From NCBI RefSeq assembly GCF_021389935.1, contig NZ_CP089979.1, positions 5,065,001 through 5,129,000 of the forward strand: a stretch of DNA of 64,000 nucleotides, read 5' to 3'. The first letter of the stretch is position 1. Each line of letters starts with the position of its first letter. The position numbers and the translations under genes are program-made. This DNA comes from Fulvivirga ligni. GTDB taxonomy: Bacteria > Bacteroidota > Bacteroidia > Cytophagales > Cyclobacteriaceae. Positions 44,264 through 58,800 of this stretch are shown piece after piece. Below the pieces are notes generated by a model. It was given only the letters and a program-made list of their open reading frames with translations, was not told the origin of the DNA and did no database searches.

Positions 44264-44440
44264 AATCCTAGTAGTTTAGTTTTAATTTTTTGCTTGTACT
44301 TTACATAAATCCGATTTAAATATAGTATAATAATTACGTTTTATGCAAGCGTATCATTATTAATTATGAAACATTTTGTATTATACTGTGTTATGACAAG
44401 ATGATTTCCCTAGATTTAGGGATAAATTCCTATTTTTTGC

Positions 44441-45346
44441 ATGAAATTAGACCTTGATAAAGTAAAAGAAAGCGGCCAAATCGATTTTTTAGCTCGTCAA
44501 TTGGTTGATGGCTTCATCACCGGACTTCACAAATCTCCTTATCACGGTTTTTCGGTTGAATTCGCCGAGCACCACCTCTATAATTCCGGTGAAAGCACCA
44601 GGCATATAGACTGGAAAGTATATGCAAAAACGGATCGTTTATATACCAAAAGGTTTGAAGAGGAGACTAACTTAAGATGCCAAATTGTCATCGATAATTC
44701 GTCCTCAATGCATTATCCGGTAAAATCTAAGGGTAAATTAAGGTTTAGTATTCTTTGTGCTGCGGCACTATCTTATTTACTTCAGAAGCAAAGAGATGCA
44801 GTGGGAGTAACCACCTTTTCAGACCGGATAGAAACTACCACACCTATCAGTTCTACAAGCTCACACTTGAGGAAGCTTATTACATTATTCGAACAATTAT
44901 TCACAGAAAGCACTCCACAAAAAAGCACCAATGTACCCGATATCTTACATGAGGTTGCTGAGAAAAATCATAAGCGATCACTAATAATAATCTTTAGTGA
45001 CATGTTTGATAATCCTGATCAGCTGGATCAGATTTTCAAAGGTTTACAACACCTTAAACACAACAAGCATGAAGTACTACTCTTCCATGTTACTGACAAG
45101 AACACGGAATATTCTTTTGATTTTGAGGATCGCCCCTATGAATTCATAGACCTGGAGTCTGGAGAAAAAATAAAGCTTCAACCCAATCAAGTAAAAGAAC
45201 ACTATACTACTAACGTTCAAAATTACTATCATGAATTGAAGCTTCGTTGTGGTCAATTAAAAATTGATTTTATCGAAGCTGATATCAGCTCTGACTATAA
45301 TGAGATTTTAAATGCTTATTTAATCAAAAGAACAAAAATGAGGTAA
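44441..45346 (+). CDS. DUF58 domain protein (von Willebrand A-like)
   Basis: 301 residues. The conserved DUF58 block is HLYNSGESTRHIDWKVYAKT, DRLYTKRFEEETNLRCQIVI, followed by a MIDAS-like DNSSSM. The rest is a VWA-type alpha/beta domain. DUF58 proteins usually lie beside MoxR ATPases and aid in assembling protein complexes or metal sites; no moxR gene is near here, so partners are elsewhere. Its TAA touches the stop codon of the convergent ferredoxin gene, and a GAGG..CCTC palindrome spans the junction. Confidence 0.9.
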   Translation: MKLDLDKVKESGQIDFLARQLVDGFITGLHKSPYHGFSVEFAEHHLYNSGESTRHIDWKVYAKTDRLYTKRFEEETNLRCQIVIDNSSSMHYPVKSKGKLRFSILCAAALSYLLQKQRDAVGVTTFSDRIETTTPISSTSSHLRKLITLFEQLFTESTPQKSTNVPDILHEVAEKNHKRSLIIIFSDMFDNPDQLDQIFKGLQHLKHNKHEVLLFHVTDKNTEYSFDFEDRPYEFIDLESGEKIKLQPNQVKEHYTTNVQNYYHELKLRCGQLKIDFIEADISSDYNEILNAYLIKRTKMR

Positions 45347-45706
<360 letters not shown>

Positions 45707-45801
45707 TTATTCTTTTTAAAACTTAAAAATTCTAATCTTTGCAAAAATATAAAGTATCTATATCCTTTCAAACAGATAGCGGATACTAAAGGTTATTTTG
45801 A

Positions 45802-46818
45802 ATGATTATGAATATTGAAAAAAGAATAGAGGCCTTTGTGAAATTGGGGCGTGAATTATCATCACTGGCAGCAGATGAAGATAAGGACTGGATGTGGAGA
45901 GCCAAAAGTCAAAATCCATGGTTTACGGAAGATAATATCACTTTCTCCCTTAATGGAATAGCCAAATTATTAACAGAAGAAAAGCTTAATAATTGGGTAT
46001 CCAACTATCAAATAATAGATCAAGGAAAAAAGATTGGAATTGTAATGGCAGGTAATATACCCATGGTCGGTTTTCATGACCTGTTATGCATTCTTATAAG
46101 TGGTAATATTGCCGTCATTAAAATGTCATCACAAGATGAATTTTTAATGACCACGGCTATTAACAAGCTAATTGATATTGAACCATTATTCAAAAATCAA
46201 ATTATCATCCAAGATCAACTTAAGGATATAGATGCCATAATCGCCACTGGCAGCGACAATACTAGCAGGTATTTTGAATTTTACTTTGCCAAATACCCCA
46301 ACATCATTAGAAAGAACCGAACATCTGTTGCCATTCTAACGGGTCAAGAGTCTAGAGAAGAGCTAGAGCAGCTGGGTAAGGATATTTTTCAATATTTTGG
46401 CCTGGGTTGTCGCAATGTTTCAAAGTTACTGGTGCCAGACAACTATGATTTCACTACCTTTTTTGAATCTATCGAGTCTTATAACCACGTAGCTCATCAT
46501 CATAAATACACTAATAACTACGATTATAATAAGTCAATCTATCTCGTTAATGGTGAAGACCATTTAGATAATGGTTTCCTACTTTTAAAAAAGGATGAGG
46601 CACTAGTCTCACCTATTTCCGTTCTTTTTTATGAGAATTATCAATCGGAAAGTGATTTATCGGATTATCTAAAAACTCATTCCCAAAAAATTCAGTGCAT
46701 TGTAACCAACGGACACATCGACATATCAGACGCACAACAATTTGGTCAGGCACAATTACCTGAGCTTGAAGATTATGCGGACGGAGTAGATACTTTACAA
46801 TTTCTAACCTCATTATAA
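45802..46818 (+). CDS. LuxC-like acyl-CoA reductase
   Basis: 338 residues, shorter than LuxC (~480), but with the reductase core: GKKIGIVMAGNIPMVGFHDL, HDLLCILISGNIAVIKMSSQ, IATGSDNTSRYFEFYF, NRTSVAILTGQE and the active-site region YFGLGCRNVSKLLVP, whose Cys is the likely acyl-thioester nucleophile. LuxC-type enzymes reduce acyl-CoA or acyl-ACP to aldehydes with NADPH. No luciferase genes are nearby, so light production is not suggested. It lies divergent from the ferredoxin gene. The start is either this ATG or one two codons later. Confidence 0.88.
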   Translation: MIMNIEKRIEAFVKLGRELSSLAADEDKDWMWRAKSQNPWFTEDNITFSLNGIAKLLTEEKLNNWVSNYQIIDQGKKIGIVMAGNIPMVGFHDLLCILISGNIAVIKMSSQDEFLMTTAINKLIDIEPLFKNQIIIQDQLKDIDAIIATGSDNTSRYFEFYFAKYPNIIRKNRTSVAILTGQESREELEQLGKDIFQYFGLGCRNVSKLLVPDNYDFTTFFESIESYNHVAHHHKYTNNYDYNKSIYLVNGEDHLDNGFLLLKKDEALVSPISVLFYENYQSESDLSDYLKTHSQKIQCIVTNGHIDISDAQQFGQAQLPELEDYADGVDTLQFLTSL

Positions 46819-46849
46819 AAAAAGGGCTTCTTTTCAGAAGCCCTTTTTA
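46819..46849. terminator. Bidirectional terminator between acyl-CoA reductase and adhesin genes
   Basis: AAAGGGCTTCT/AGAAGCCCTTT, perfect 11-bp stem with a TTTC loop; T-runs follow on both strands. Confidence 0.9.
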
Positions 46850-46853
46850 TTTA

Positions 46854-49800
46854 TCAAGGTTGCCCTCTTAATATCTCAAGCCATCCAGTAAACAGTTCTC
46901 CTGCAATCTTGGCCTTGTAGAAATATATACCATCGGGTGTTTCATCTCCTGTCCAATCATTCTGATAATCATCAGATTGATAAACAGTATTACCCCATCT
47001 GTTAGTAATTACTAATTCCACACTTTCGTCTCTAGGTTTATTTCTTATATAGAATACCTCATTCGAATCATCACCATTTGGAGTGAAAACGTTCGGAATA
47101 AATACATCTGTATTTAAAGGCACTCTCGCAACAAGTTCTAGCACACAACCCAATTCGTCAGAAACCTGTACAAGATATCTACCTGCTGGTACATCTTCAT
47201 ACACTTTTTCATATTGGAAGTTATCGTTCACTTCAACCTCTTCATAGTTGGTAATAAACGTTTGACCCGGAACAGCAGCTGAGTCTAACTCAATCTGTGT
47301 ATAATATCCTGGTAAACCACCAGAGAAATTAAACACCTGTAATGAACCTGTAAATCTATCAGGTAATGATTGAGTAGTTTCTCCGATAAATGCAGTCAAG
47401 GTAGCTGGGACAATCAAATTATCAGGATGTCTGTAATCCATCAAACATGTGGATGTACCCTGTTCCATAATTAAAATGTATTCCTCAGTGAAATTCAAGA
47501 ACAGCGGACTTTCAATTCTGAATTCATTATCCAAAGTATTCGTGAACTGAAGAGTTGCAACCACAGCATTTGTTCCGCGATCAAGGACTCTCAAGGTATA
47601 ATCTTGATCATCATCTCCCATTATATCCGTCAACAGTAAATTCTTCGTACCATCTTCGTTACACTCAATGGTATAATCAAAACTTACGGCATCAGGTCCA
47701 CCATCAATTTGTCCTGTTTTCTTATTAGGACAAAAGTCATTATTGGACGGATCTATTGTTACATTATAAGTACCATTCACTAAAGTATCCATCAATACTT
47801 CACCGCCACTATAGTTATTATCCTGATAGAAAATTTCGGACTCATCCTCACCATATGTAATTATCAATACATAAGGACCTGGCACTTCTATAGAGTTATC
47901 CACTTCAAAAGTAAGTATTCCATTTCTACCATTTCCTATACAACTTGGAGAGAAAACTTCCACATCAAACATCACCTGGTTTGGTGATCCGATTACAACC
48001 TCCTTGCTTCTAACACAACCAGATTCATCCATCACATGTAGCATATATCCTCCTGCACTTAGATTTTTAGTACCAGTGCTTGCAGTAATTGCATCAGATA
48101 ATACTACAGGCTCATAATCTAAATCAGAAGATGGAGCTGCGCTTCCAATGCCAGGAGTTAAGGCTACTCGATAGTCACCCGTTGGATTACTTCCTCCAGT
48201 AGGAGACATATCAAATGTCACAAAACCATCACTATTCTCACAATCAGACACCGGATGAGAAACTGGTGTAAACTCGATTTGTGGATTAAGGTTATTTAAT
48301 GTCACCTCTATAAACATAGGGCAGTCATCATTGATTTCCTCTCCCACTGAAATCACTGTTGTTCCTGCAGGAAGACCAAGTACTCTTCTATCTCCTCCAA
48401 GAGGGAACCATTCTCCAGGGTTAAATGAATAGAAGTAATCACCAGTTGATGAATTGGCTAAATTCTGTAGTCTAACGCTACCCACTCCTCCAAAGCAAGA
48501 AACATGTTCTTCAGATCCAGGCACTAACTCTGCTTCTACAGAGGTCAAAGTTCTAAGCTCAACAAACGATGTTGTACATACATTTCCGGCTCCATCTGAA
48601 ATGGTATAGCCATAAATGCCTTCACTCAGATTACTTTCAGATATACTAATTGTATTCTGAGGACTAGCTACACTATATGAACCCAAACCAGTTCCAGTGG
48701 CAAAAGTCACCTCTAAACCGGTATTAGTTGTACCAATAATGGTAAGTTGGACAGCTCCATTATCATCAGCACAATCAGGGCGTGTGATGCTATCAATATT
48801 TCTCGAGAAGACGAAACAATCTGAAACACCACATCCGGTTGGCTGTGAAATATTAACCGATATACCACTTGAACATCCACTAACATTATCACGAACAAAG
48901 ACTGTATATATACCTGGTTGATCCAATGATATTAAATCTTCATCAGTACTAGTAAAACTGTTAGGCCCAATCCAGCTATAAGTAAAGTTTCCACTTCCTC
49001 CGTTAACTGTAAGATCTATACTTCCTTCATTTCCTCCACAGGTCAAAATATCTTGTTTATCTGCAATAATTAAGGTAAAATCAACCGGATCAGATAGGCT
49101 CGCATCTACATCATCTGCACTGGTACAGCCACTGATCGTTAAAGTAATGTCATTATAATCACCTGAAGCAAGGTTAGGAATCGTCGCTGAACCTGCAGTT
49201 ACTGTTACATTTAGGAACTGCTGTGGTGTGCCACTGCCATCCACATAGTCTAAGCTATAGCTGCCATCAGCTACTCCTACGAACGCTAGTTCAATAGAAC
49301 CATCTGTGCCACCACATGTGCTTGGATCGGTTACGCTTACTAATGATACGCTATGAGTTACCGGATCAGAAAGGCTCGCATCTACATCATCTGCACTGGT
49401 ACAGCCACTGATCGTTAAAGTAATGTCATTATAATCGCCTGAAGTCAGGTTAGGAATCGTCGCTGAACCTGCTGTTACTGTTACATTCAGGAACTGCTGT
49501 GGTGCGCCACTGCCATCCACATAATCTAAGCTATAGCTGCCATCAGCTACTCCTACGAACGCTAGTTCAATAGATCCATCTGTGCCACCGCATGTGCTTG
49601 GGTCAGTTACGCTTACTAATGATACGCTATGAGTTACCGGATCAGATAGGCTCGCGTCTACATCATCTGCACTGGTACAGCCGCTGATCGTTAAAGTAAT
49701 GTCATTATAATCGCCTGAAGTCAGGTTAGGAATCGTCGCTGAACCTGCAGTTACTGTTACATTCAGGAACTGCTGTGGTGAGCCACTGCCATCCACATAG

Positions 49801-52800
49801 TCTAAGCTATAGCTGCCATCAGCTACTCCTACGAACGCTAATTCAATAGATCCATCTGTGCCACCACATGTGCTTGGGTCGGTTACGCTTACTAATGATA
49901 CACTATGAGTTACTGGATCAGATAGGCTCGCATCTACATCATCTGCACTGGTACAGCCGCTGATCGTTAAAGTAATGTCATTATAATCACCTGAAGTCAG
50001 GTTAGGAATCGTCGCTGAACCTGCAGTTACTGTTACATTCAGGAACTGCTGTGGTGCGCCACTGCCATCCACATAGTCTAAGCTATAGCTGCCATCAGCT
50101 ACTCCTACGAACGCTAGTTCAATAGATCCATCTGTGCCACCACATGTGCTTGGGTCGGTTACGCTTACTAATGATACGCTATGAGTTACCGCATCAGATA
50201 GGCTCGCATCTACATCATCTGCACTGGTACAGCCACTGATCGTTAAAGTAATGTCATTATAATCGCCTGAAGTCAGGTTAGGAATCGTCGCTGAACCTGC
50301 AGTTACTGTTACATTCAGGAACTGCTGTGGTGAGCCACTGCCATCCACATAGTCTAAGCTATAGCTGCCATCAGCTACTCCTACGAACGCTAGTTCAATA
50401 GATCCATCTATGCCACCGCATGTGCTTGGGTCGGTTACGCTTACTAATGATACGCTATGAGTTACTGGATCAGATAGGCTCGCATCTACATCATCTGCAC
50501 TGGTACAGCCGCTGATCGTTAAAGTAATGTCATTATAATCGCCTGAAGTCAGGTTAGGAATCGTCGCTGAACCTGCAGTTACTGTTACATTTAGGAACTG
50601 CTGTGGTGCGCCACTGCCATCCACATAGTCTAAGCTATAGCTGCCATCAGCTACTCCTACGAACGCTAGTTCAATAGATCCATCTGTGCCACCACATGTG
50701 CTTGGGTCGGTTACGCTTACTAATGATACGCTATGAGTTACCGCATCAGATAGGCTCGCATCTACATCATCTGCACTGGTACAGCCACTGATCGTTAAAG
50801 TAATGTCATTATAATCGCCTGAAGTCAGGTTAGGAATCGTCGCTGAACCTGCAGTTACTGTTACATTCAGGAACTGCTGTGGTGCGCCACTGCCATCCAC
50901 ATAGTCTAAGCTATAGCTGCCATCAGCTACTCCTACGAACGCTAGTTCAATAGATCCATCTATGCCACCGCATGTGCTTGGGTCGGTTACGCTTACTAAT
51001 GATACGCTATGAGTTACTGGATCAGATAGGCTCGCATCTACATCATCTGCACTGGTACAGCCGCTGATCGTTAAAGTAATGTCATTATAATCGCCTGAAG
51101 TCAGGTTAGGAATCGTCGCTGAACCTGCAGTTACTGTTACATTCAGGAACTGCTGTGGTGAGCCACTGCCATCCACATAGTCTAAGCTATAGCTGCCATC
51201 AGCTACTCCTACGAACGCTAGTTCAATAGAACCATCTATGCCACCGCATGTGCTTGGGTCGGTTACGCTTACTAATGATACGCTATGAGTTACTGGATCA
51301 GATAGGCTCGCATCTACATCATCTGCACTGGTACAGCCGCTGATCGTTAAAGTAATGTCATTATAATCGCCTGAAGTCAGGTTAGGAATCGTCGCTGAAC
51401 CTGCAGTTACTGTTACATTCAGGAACTGCTGTGGTGAGCCACTGCCATCCACATAGTCTAAGCTATAGCTGCCATCAGCTACTCCTACGAACGCTAGTTC
51501 AATAGAACCATCTGTGCCACCACATGTGCTTGGATCGGTTACGCTTACTAATGATACGCTATGAGTTACCGGATCAGAAAGGCTCGCATCTACATCATCT
51601 GCACTGGTACAGCCGCTGATCGTTAAAGTAATGTCATTATAATCGCCTGAAGTCAGGTTAGGAATCGTCGCTGAACCTGCAGTTACTGTTACATTCAGGA
51701 ACTGCTGTGGTGAGCCACTGCCATCCACATAGTCTAAGCTATAGCTGCCATCAGCTACTCCTACGAACGCTAGTTCAATAGAACCATCTGTGCCACCGCA
51801 TGTGCTTGGGTCGGTTACGCTTACTAATGATACACTATGAGTTACTGGATCAGATAGGCTCGCATCTACATCATCTGCACTGGTACAGCCGCTGATCGTT
51901 AAAGTAATGTCATTATAATCACCTGAAGCAAGGTTAGGAATCGTCGCTGAACCTGCAGTTACTGTTACATTTAGGAACTGCTGTGGTGCGCCAATGCCAT
52001 CCACATAATCTAAGCTATAGCTGCCATCAGCTACTCCTACGAACGCTAGTTCAATAGAACCATCTGTGCCACCGCATGTGCTTGGGTCGGTTACGCTTAC
52101 TAATGATACGCTATGAGTTACTGGATCAGATAGGCTCGCATCTACATCATCTGCACTGGTACAGCCGCTGATCGTTAAAGTAATGTCATTATAATCGCCT
52201 GAAGTCAGGTTAGGAATCGTCGCTGAACCTGCAGTTACTGTTACATTCAGGAACTGCTGTGGTGAGCCACTGCCATCCACATAGTCTAAGCTATAGCTGC
52301 CATCAGCTACTCCTACGAACGCTAGTTCAATAGAACCATCTGTGCCACCACATGTGCTTGGATCGGTTACGCTTACTAATGATACGCTATGAGTTACCGG
52401 ATCAGAAAGGCTCGCATCTACATCATCTGCACTGGTACAGCCGCTGATCGTTAAAGTAATGTCATTATAATCGCCTGAAGTCAGGTTAGGAATCGTCGCT
52501 GAACCTGCAGTTACTGTTACATTCAGGAACTGCTGTGGTGAGCCACTGCCATCCACATAGTCTAAGCTATAGCTGCCATCAGCTACTCCTACGAACGCTA
52601 GTTCAATAGAACCATCTGTGCCACCGCATGTGCTTGGGTCGGTTACGCTTACTAATGATACACTATGAGTTACTGGATCAGATAGGCTCGCATCTACATC
52701 ATCTGCACTGGTACAGCCGCTGATCGTTAAAGTAATGTCATTATAATCACCTGAAGCAAGGTTAGGAATCGTCGCTGAACCTGCAGTTACTGTTACATTT

Positions 52801-55800
52801 AGGAACTGCTGTGGTGCGCCAATGCCATCCACATAATCTAAGCTATAGCTGCCATCAGCTACTCCTACGAACGCTAGTTCAATAGAACCATCTGTGCCAC
52901 CGCATGTGCTTGGGTCGGTTACGCTTACTAATGATACGCTATGAGTTACTGGATCAGATAGGCTCGCATCTACATCATCTGCACTGGTACAGCCGCTGAT
53001 CGTTAAAGTAATGTCATTATAATCGCCTGAAGTCAGGTTAGGAATCGTCGCTGAACCTGCAGTTACTGTTACATTCAGGAACTGCTGTGGTGAGCCACTG
53101 CCATCCACATAGTCTAAGCTATAGCTGCCATCAGCTACTCCTACGAACGCTAGTTCAATAGAACCATCTGTGCCACCACATGTGCTTGGATCGGTTACGC
53201 TTACTAATGATACGCTATGAGTTACCGGATCAGATAGGCTCGCATCTACATCATCTGCACTGGTACAGCCACTGATCGTTAAAGTAATGTCATTATAATC
53301 GCCTGAAGTCAGGTTAGGAATCGTCGCTGAACCTGCAGTTACTGTTACATTCAGGAACTGCTGTGGTGCGCCACTGCCATCCACATAGTCTAAGCTATAG
53401 CTGCCATCAGCTACTCCTACGAACGCTAGTTCAATAGATCCATCTGTGCCACCGCATGTGCTTGGGTCGGTTACGCTTACTAATGATACGCTATGAGTTA
53501 CCGGATCAGATAGGCTCGCATCTACATCATCTGCACTGGTACAGCCGCTGATCGTTAAAGTAATGTCATTATAATCGCCTGAAGTAAGGTTAGGAATCGT
53601 CGCTGAACCTGCAGTTACTGTTACATTTAGGAACTGCTGTGGTGAGCCACTGCCATCAACATAGTCTAAGCTATAGCTGCCATCAGCTACTCCTACGAAC
53701 GCTAGTTCAATAGATCCATCTGTGCCACCACATGTGCTTGGGTCGGTTACGCTTACTAACGATACGCTATGAGTTACCGGATCAGATAGGCTCGCATCTA
53801 CATCATCTGCACTGGTACAGCCGCTGATCGTTAAAGTAATATCATTATAATCACCTGAAGTCAGGTTAGGAATCGTCGCTGAACCTGCAGTTACTGTTAC
53901 ATTCAGGAACTGCTGTGGTGAGCCACTGCCATCAACATAGTCTAAGCTATAGCTGCCATCAGCTACTCCTACGAACGCTAGTTCAATAGATCCATCTGTG
54001 CCACCACATGTGCTTGGGTCGGTTACGCTTACTAACGATACGCTATGAGTTACCGGATCAGATAGGCTCGCATCTACATCATCTGCACTGGTACAGCCGC
54101 TGATCGTTAAAGTAATGTCATTATAATCGCCTGAAGTAAGGTTAGGAATCGTCGCTGAACCTGCAGTTACTGTTACATTTAGGAACTGCTGTGGTGAGCC
54201 ACTGCCATCCACATAGTCTAAGCTATAGCTGCCATCAGCTACTCCTACGAACGCTAGTTCAATAGAACCATCTGTGCCACCACATGTGCTTGGATCGGTT
54301 ACGCTTACTAATGATACGCTATGAGTTACCGGATCATTTAGTGTAACGTCTACCTCGGTAGTTGATGTACATGCCCCCAAGGTTAAAATGATGTCATTAT
54401 ATAAACCAGCAGAAAGACCACTAATTACAGCAACATCGCTGGTAACTGAAACATTTGTAAACTGTTGAGGCGCTCCTGAGCCATCAACATAATCAAATGT
54501 ATATGTCCCATCAGGAACATTATTAAAAGTAATTTCTATACTTCCATCATTCCCTCCGCATGTAGTTGGATCAGTTTGATTTGTCAAAGTGGCTAAATAA
54601 GTTATCTCAAAGTAATCAAAACTTATTCTCGACTCCCCACCTCTTTCAAAATACCTGATTTCCAAATTATGAGATCCATTTAAGCATAATGAATCCGATC
54701 TGTAAACTGTATAAGAGTGATTGGCATCTGGGTCAGCATCTCCAACATTGAATTTATTAAGTGTTTGCTGAATTCCATCTATAAAGAACATAATACCATC
54801 ATCGCCACCGATATCAAAGGCGTAAGATCCGTTGGTAAATGTCTTACTCATCTTATAAGATACGCTAAAATCATCAGGATAAGAGCCACATATATTAGCT
54901 CCTGCCATTACCCCTGTATCGACATTCAAGTCAAATACATCTGATGTTTCATCATATGATGACAAGGCATTGAAGGCATCAATTTCTGTAGAGGTTATAA
55001 AACCTTGGTATTTCGAGATATCAAAATCTGGGAATGGAGGAAAAGGATTAGAGCTATCATCATATACATAGCCAATCCATGTCTCTATCCCAAAAACTGC
55101 AGGATCACCTGTAATAGCATTGATTGTTACATTTTCTACCACTGTTGCAGCTGGTGAACATCCGTTGGTGTCTTCATAACTAACTTCAACTGTGCCTGCT
55201 CCTGCTGCACCCCAATCTACACTCACATTATCATCCGTAGCAGTTCCGCCTGATACGATGGTTCCCCCTGTTACAGTCCATACATAGTTTGTCTGACCTG
55301 CTTCTGTAGTGTAGTTTACGTTTGATTCATTTTCACAAACATCAAAATCTCCTGTGATCGTTGGAGTGGGTAAGCTATTGATGGTTACACTTAATAAAGC
55401 TGAAGTAGCTGCACTACAACCATTCGCATCCTCATAGTTAACCTCTACACTTCCCGGACCTGTTGAGCCCCAGTCTACCGTTACTGTATTATCTGTGACT
55501 GTGCCACCTCCGGTGATCGTTCCGCCGATTACATTCCAACCATAATTCGTTTGACCTGCATCTGTGGTGTAAGTAGATCCTACAGCATTAGCACATACTT
55601 CTGTATCTCCTGCTAAGCTTGGTGTAGCTGGTAAAGTATTGATTGTAATATTTTCTGCAGTAGCTGATGCCGCACCACAACCATTGGCATCTTCATAATT
55701 TACTGTGACGCTACCTGAGCCAGCTGCTCCCCAATCTACACTTACAGTATTATCCGTAGCAGTTCCGCCTGATACTATTGTTCCGCCTGTTACAGTCCAT

Positions 55801-58800
55801 ACATAGTTTGTCTGACCTGCTTCTGTGGTATAGCTTACTCCTGCTTCGCTTTCACATACACTAAAGTCTCCTGTGATCGTTGGAGTGGGTAGACTATTAA
55901 TTGTTACATTTTCTACTACTGTGGCAGCCGGTGAACATCCATTGATGTCTTCATAACTAATTTCTACTGTGCCTGCTCCTGCTGCACCCCAATCTACACT
56001 TACATTATCATCCGTAGCGGTTCCGCCTGATACGATCGTTCCACCTGTTACTGTCCAAACATAGTTTGTCTGACCTGCTTCTGTAGTGTAGTTTACGTTT
56101 GATTCATTTTCACAAACATCAAAATCTCCTGTGATGGTTGGAGTGGGTAAGCTATTGATGGTTACACTTAATAAAGCTGAAGTAGCTGCACTACAACCAT
56201 TTGCATCCTCATAGTTAACCTCTACACTTCCCGGACCTGTTGAGCCCCAGTCTACTGTTACTGTATTATCTGTGACTGTGCCACCCCCGGTGATCGTTCC
56301 GCCGATTACATTCCATCCATAATTCGTTTGACCTGCATCTGTGGTGTAAGTAGACCCTACAGCATTAGCACATACTTCTGTATCTCCTGTTAAGCTTGGT
56401 GTAGCTGGTAAAGTATTGATTGTAATATTTTCTGCAGTAGCTGATGCTGCACCACAACCATTGGCATCTTCATAATTTACTGTGACGCTACCTGAGCCAG
56501 CTGCTCCCCAATCTACACTTACAGTATTATCCGTAGCAGTTCCGCCTGATACTATTGTTCCGCCTGTTACAGTCCATACATAGTTTGTCTGACCTGCTTC
56601 TGTGGTATAGCTTACTCCTGCTTCGCTTTCACATACACTAAAGTCTCCCGTGATTGTTGGAGTCGGTAAACTATTAATCGTTACATTTTCTACTACTGTT
56701 GCAGCCGGTGAACATCCATTGGTGTCTTCATAACTAACTTCAACTGTGCCTGCTCCTGCTGCACCCCAATCTACACTTACATTATCATCCGTAGCGGTTC
56801 CGCCTGATACGATGGTTCCGCCTGTTACAATCCATACATAGTTTGTTTGTCCTGCTTCTGTGGTGTAGTTTACGTTTGATTCATTTTCACAAACATCAAA
56901 ATCTCCTGTGATCGTTGGATTGGGCAAGTTATTGATGGTTACACTTAATAAAGCTGAAGTAGCTGCACTACAACCATTTGCATCCTCATAGTTAACCTCT
57001 ACACTTCCCGGACCTGTTGAGCCCCAGTCTACTGTTACTGTATTATCTGTGACTGTACCTCCTCCGGTGATAGTTCCGCCGATTACGTTCCAACCATAAT
57101 TCGTTTGACCTGCATCTGTGGTGTAAGTAGACCCTACAGCATTAGCACATACTTCTGTATCTCCTGCTAAGCTTGGTGTAGCTGGTAAAGTATTGATAGT
57201 AATATTTTCTGCAGTAGCTGATGCTGCACCACAACCATTGGCATCTTCATAATTTACTGTGACGCTACCTGAGCCAGCTGCTCCCCAATCTACACTTACA
57301 GTATTATCCGTAGCAGTTCCGCCTGATACGATCGTTCCACCTGTTACAGTCCATACATAGTTTGTCTGACCTGCTTCTGTGGTATAATTTACTCCTGCTT
57401 CACTTTCACATACACTTAAGTCTCCTGTGATCGTTGGAGTTGGTAGGCTATTAATGGTTACATTTTCTACTACTGTTGCAGCTGGTGAACATCCATTGGT
57501 GTCTTCATAACTAACTTCAACTGTGCCTGCTCCTGCTGCACCCCAATCTACACTTACATTATCATCCGTAGCGGTTCCGCCTGATACGATCGTTCCGCCT
57601 GTTACAGTCCATACATAGTTTGTCTGACCTGCTTCTGTAGTGTAGTTTACGTTTGATTCATTTTCACAAACATCAAAATCTCCTGTGATCGTTGGAGTGG
57701 GTAAGCTATTGATGGTTACATTTAATAAAGCTGAAGTAGCTGCACTACAACCATTTGCATCCTCATAGTTAACCTCTACACTTCCTGGACCTGTTGAGCC
57801 CCAGTCTACTGTTACTGTATTATCTGTGACTGTGCCACCCCCGGTGATCGTTCCGCCGATTACGTTCCAACCATAATTCGTTTGACCTGCATCTGTAGTG
57901 TAAGTAGACCCTACAGGATTAGCACATATTTCTGTATCTCCTGCTAAGCTTGGCGTAGCTGGTAAAGTATTGATAGTAATATTTTCTGCAGTAGCTGATG
58001 CTGCACCACAACCATTGGCATCTTCATAATTTACTGTGACGCTACCTGAGCCAGCTGCTCCCCAATCTACACTTACAGTATTATCCGTAGCAGTTCCGCC
58101 TGATACGATCGTTCCTCCGGTTACAGTCCATACATAGTTTGTCTGACCTGCTTCTGTGGTATAGTTTACTCCTGCTTCGCTTTCACATACACTAAAGTCT
58201 CCCGTGATTGTTGGAGTCGGTAAACTATTAATCGTTACATTTTCTACTACTGTTGCAGCCGGTGAACATCCATTGGTGTCTTCATAACTAACTTCAACTG
58301 TGCCTGCTCCTGCTGCACCCCAATCTACACTTACATTATCATCCGTAGCGGTTCCGCCTGATACGATGGTTCCGCCTGTTACAATCCATACATAGTTTGT
58401 TTGTCCTGCTTCTGTGGTGTAGTTTACGTTTGATTCATTTTCACAAACATCAAAATCTCCTGTGATGGTTGGATTCGGCAGACTATTGATCGTAACACTT
58501 AAAGAAGTTGATGTACTAGCACTACACCCATTTGGATCTTCATAGTTAACTTGTACACTACCTGGCCCCGTAGCCCCCCAATCAACTGTTACATTATCAT
58601 CTGTAGCTGTACCTCCCGATACAATTGCACCCCCAACTACAGTCCATACATAGTTAGACTGTCCAGCATCTGTACTGTACAATGAGCCTAATTCATTTGC
58701 ACATACTTCACTTGGTCCAGATATATTAGGAACTGGTAATGGAATGACATTAGCAGTAACACTGCCGTTCATTATGACATCAGCACAATTATTATTGTGA

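Noticed and set aside
45802-46818. A bioluminescence (lux) locus
   Set aside because: Only a LuxC-like reductase core is present; no luciferase subunits, luxD or luxE lie nearby, and the protein is shorter than LuxC.
54717-54944. A 75-codon plus-strand frame inside the giant gene
   Set aside because: It is antisense to the PA14-like region, and the minus-strand frame has full domain support.
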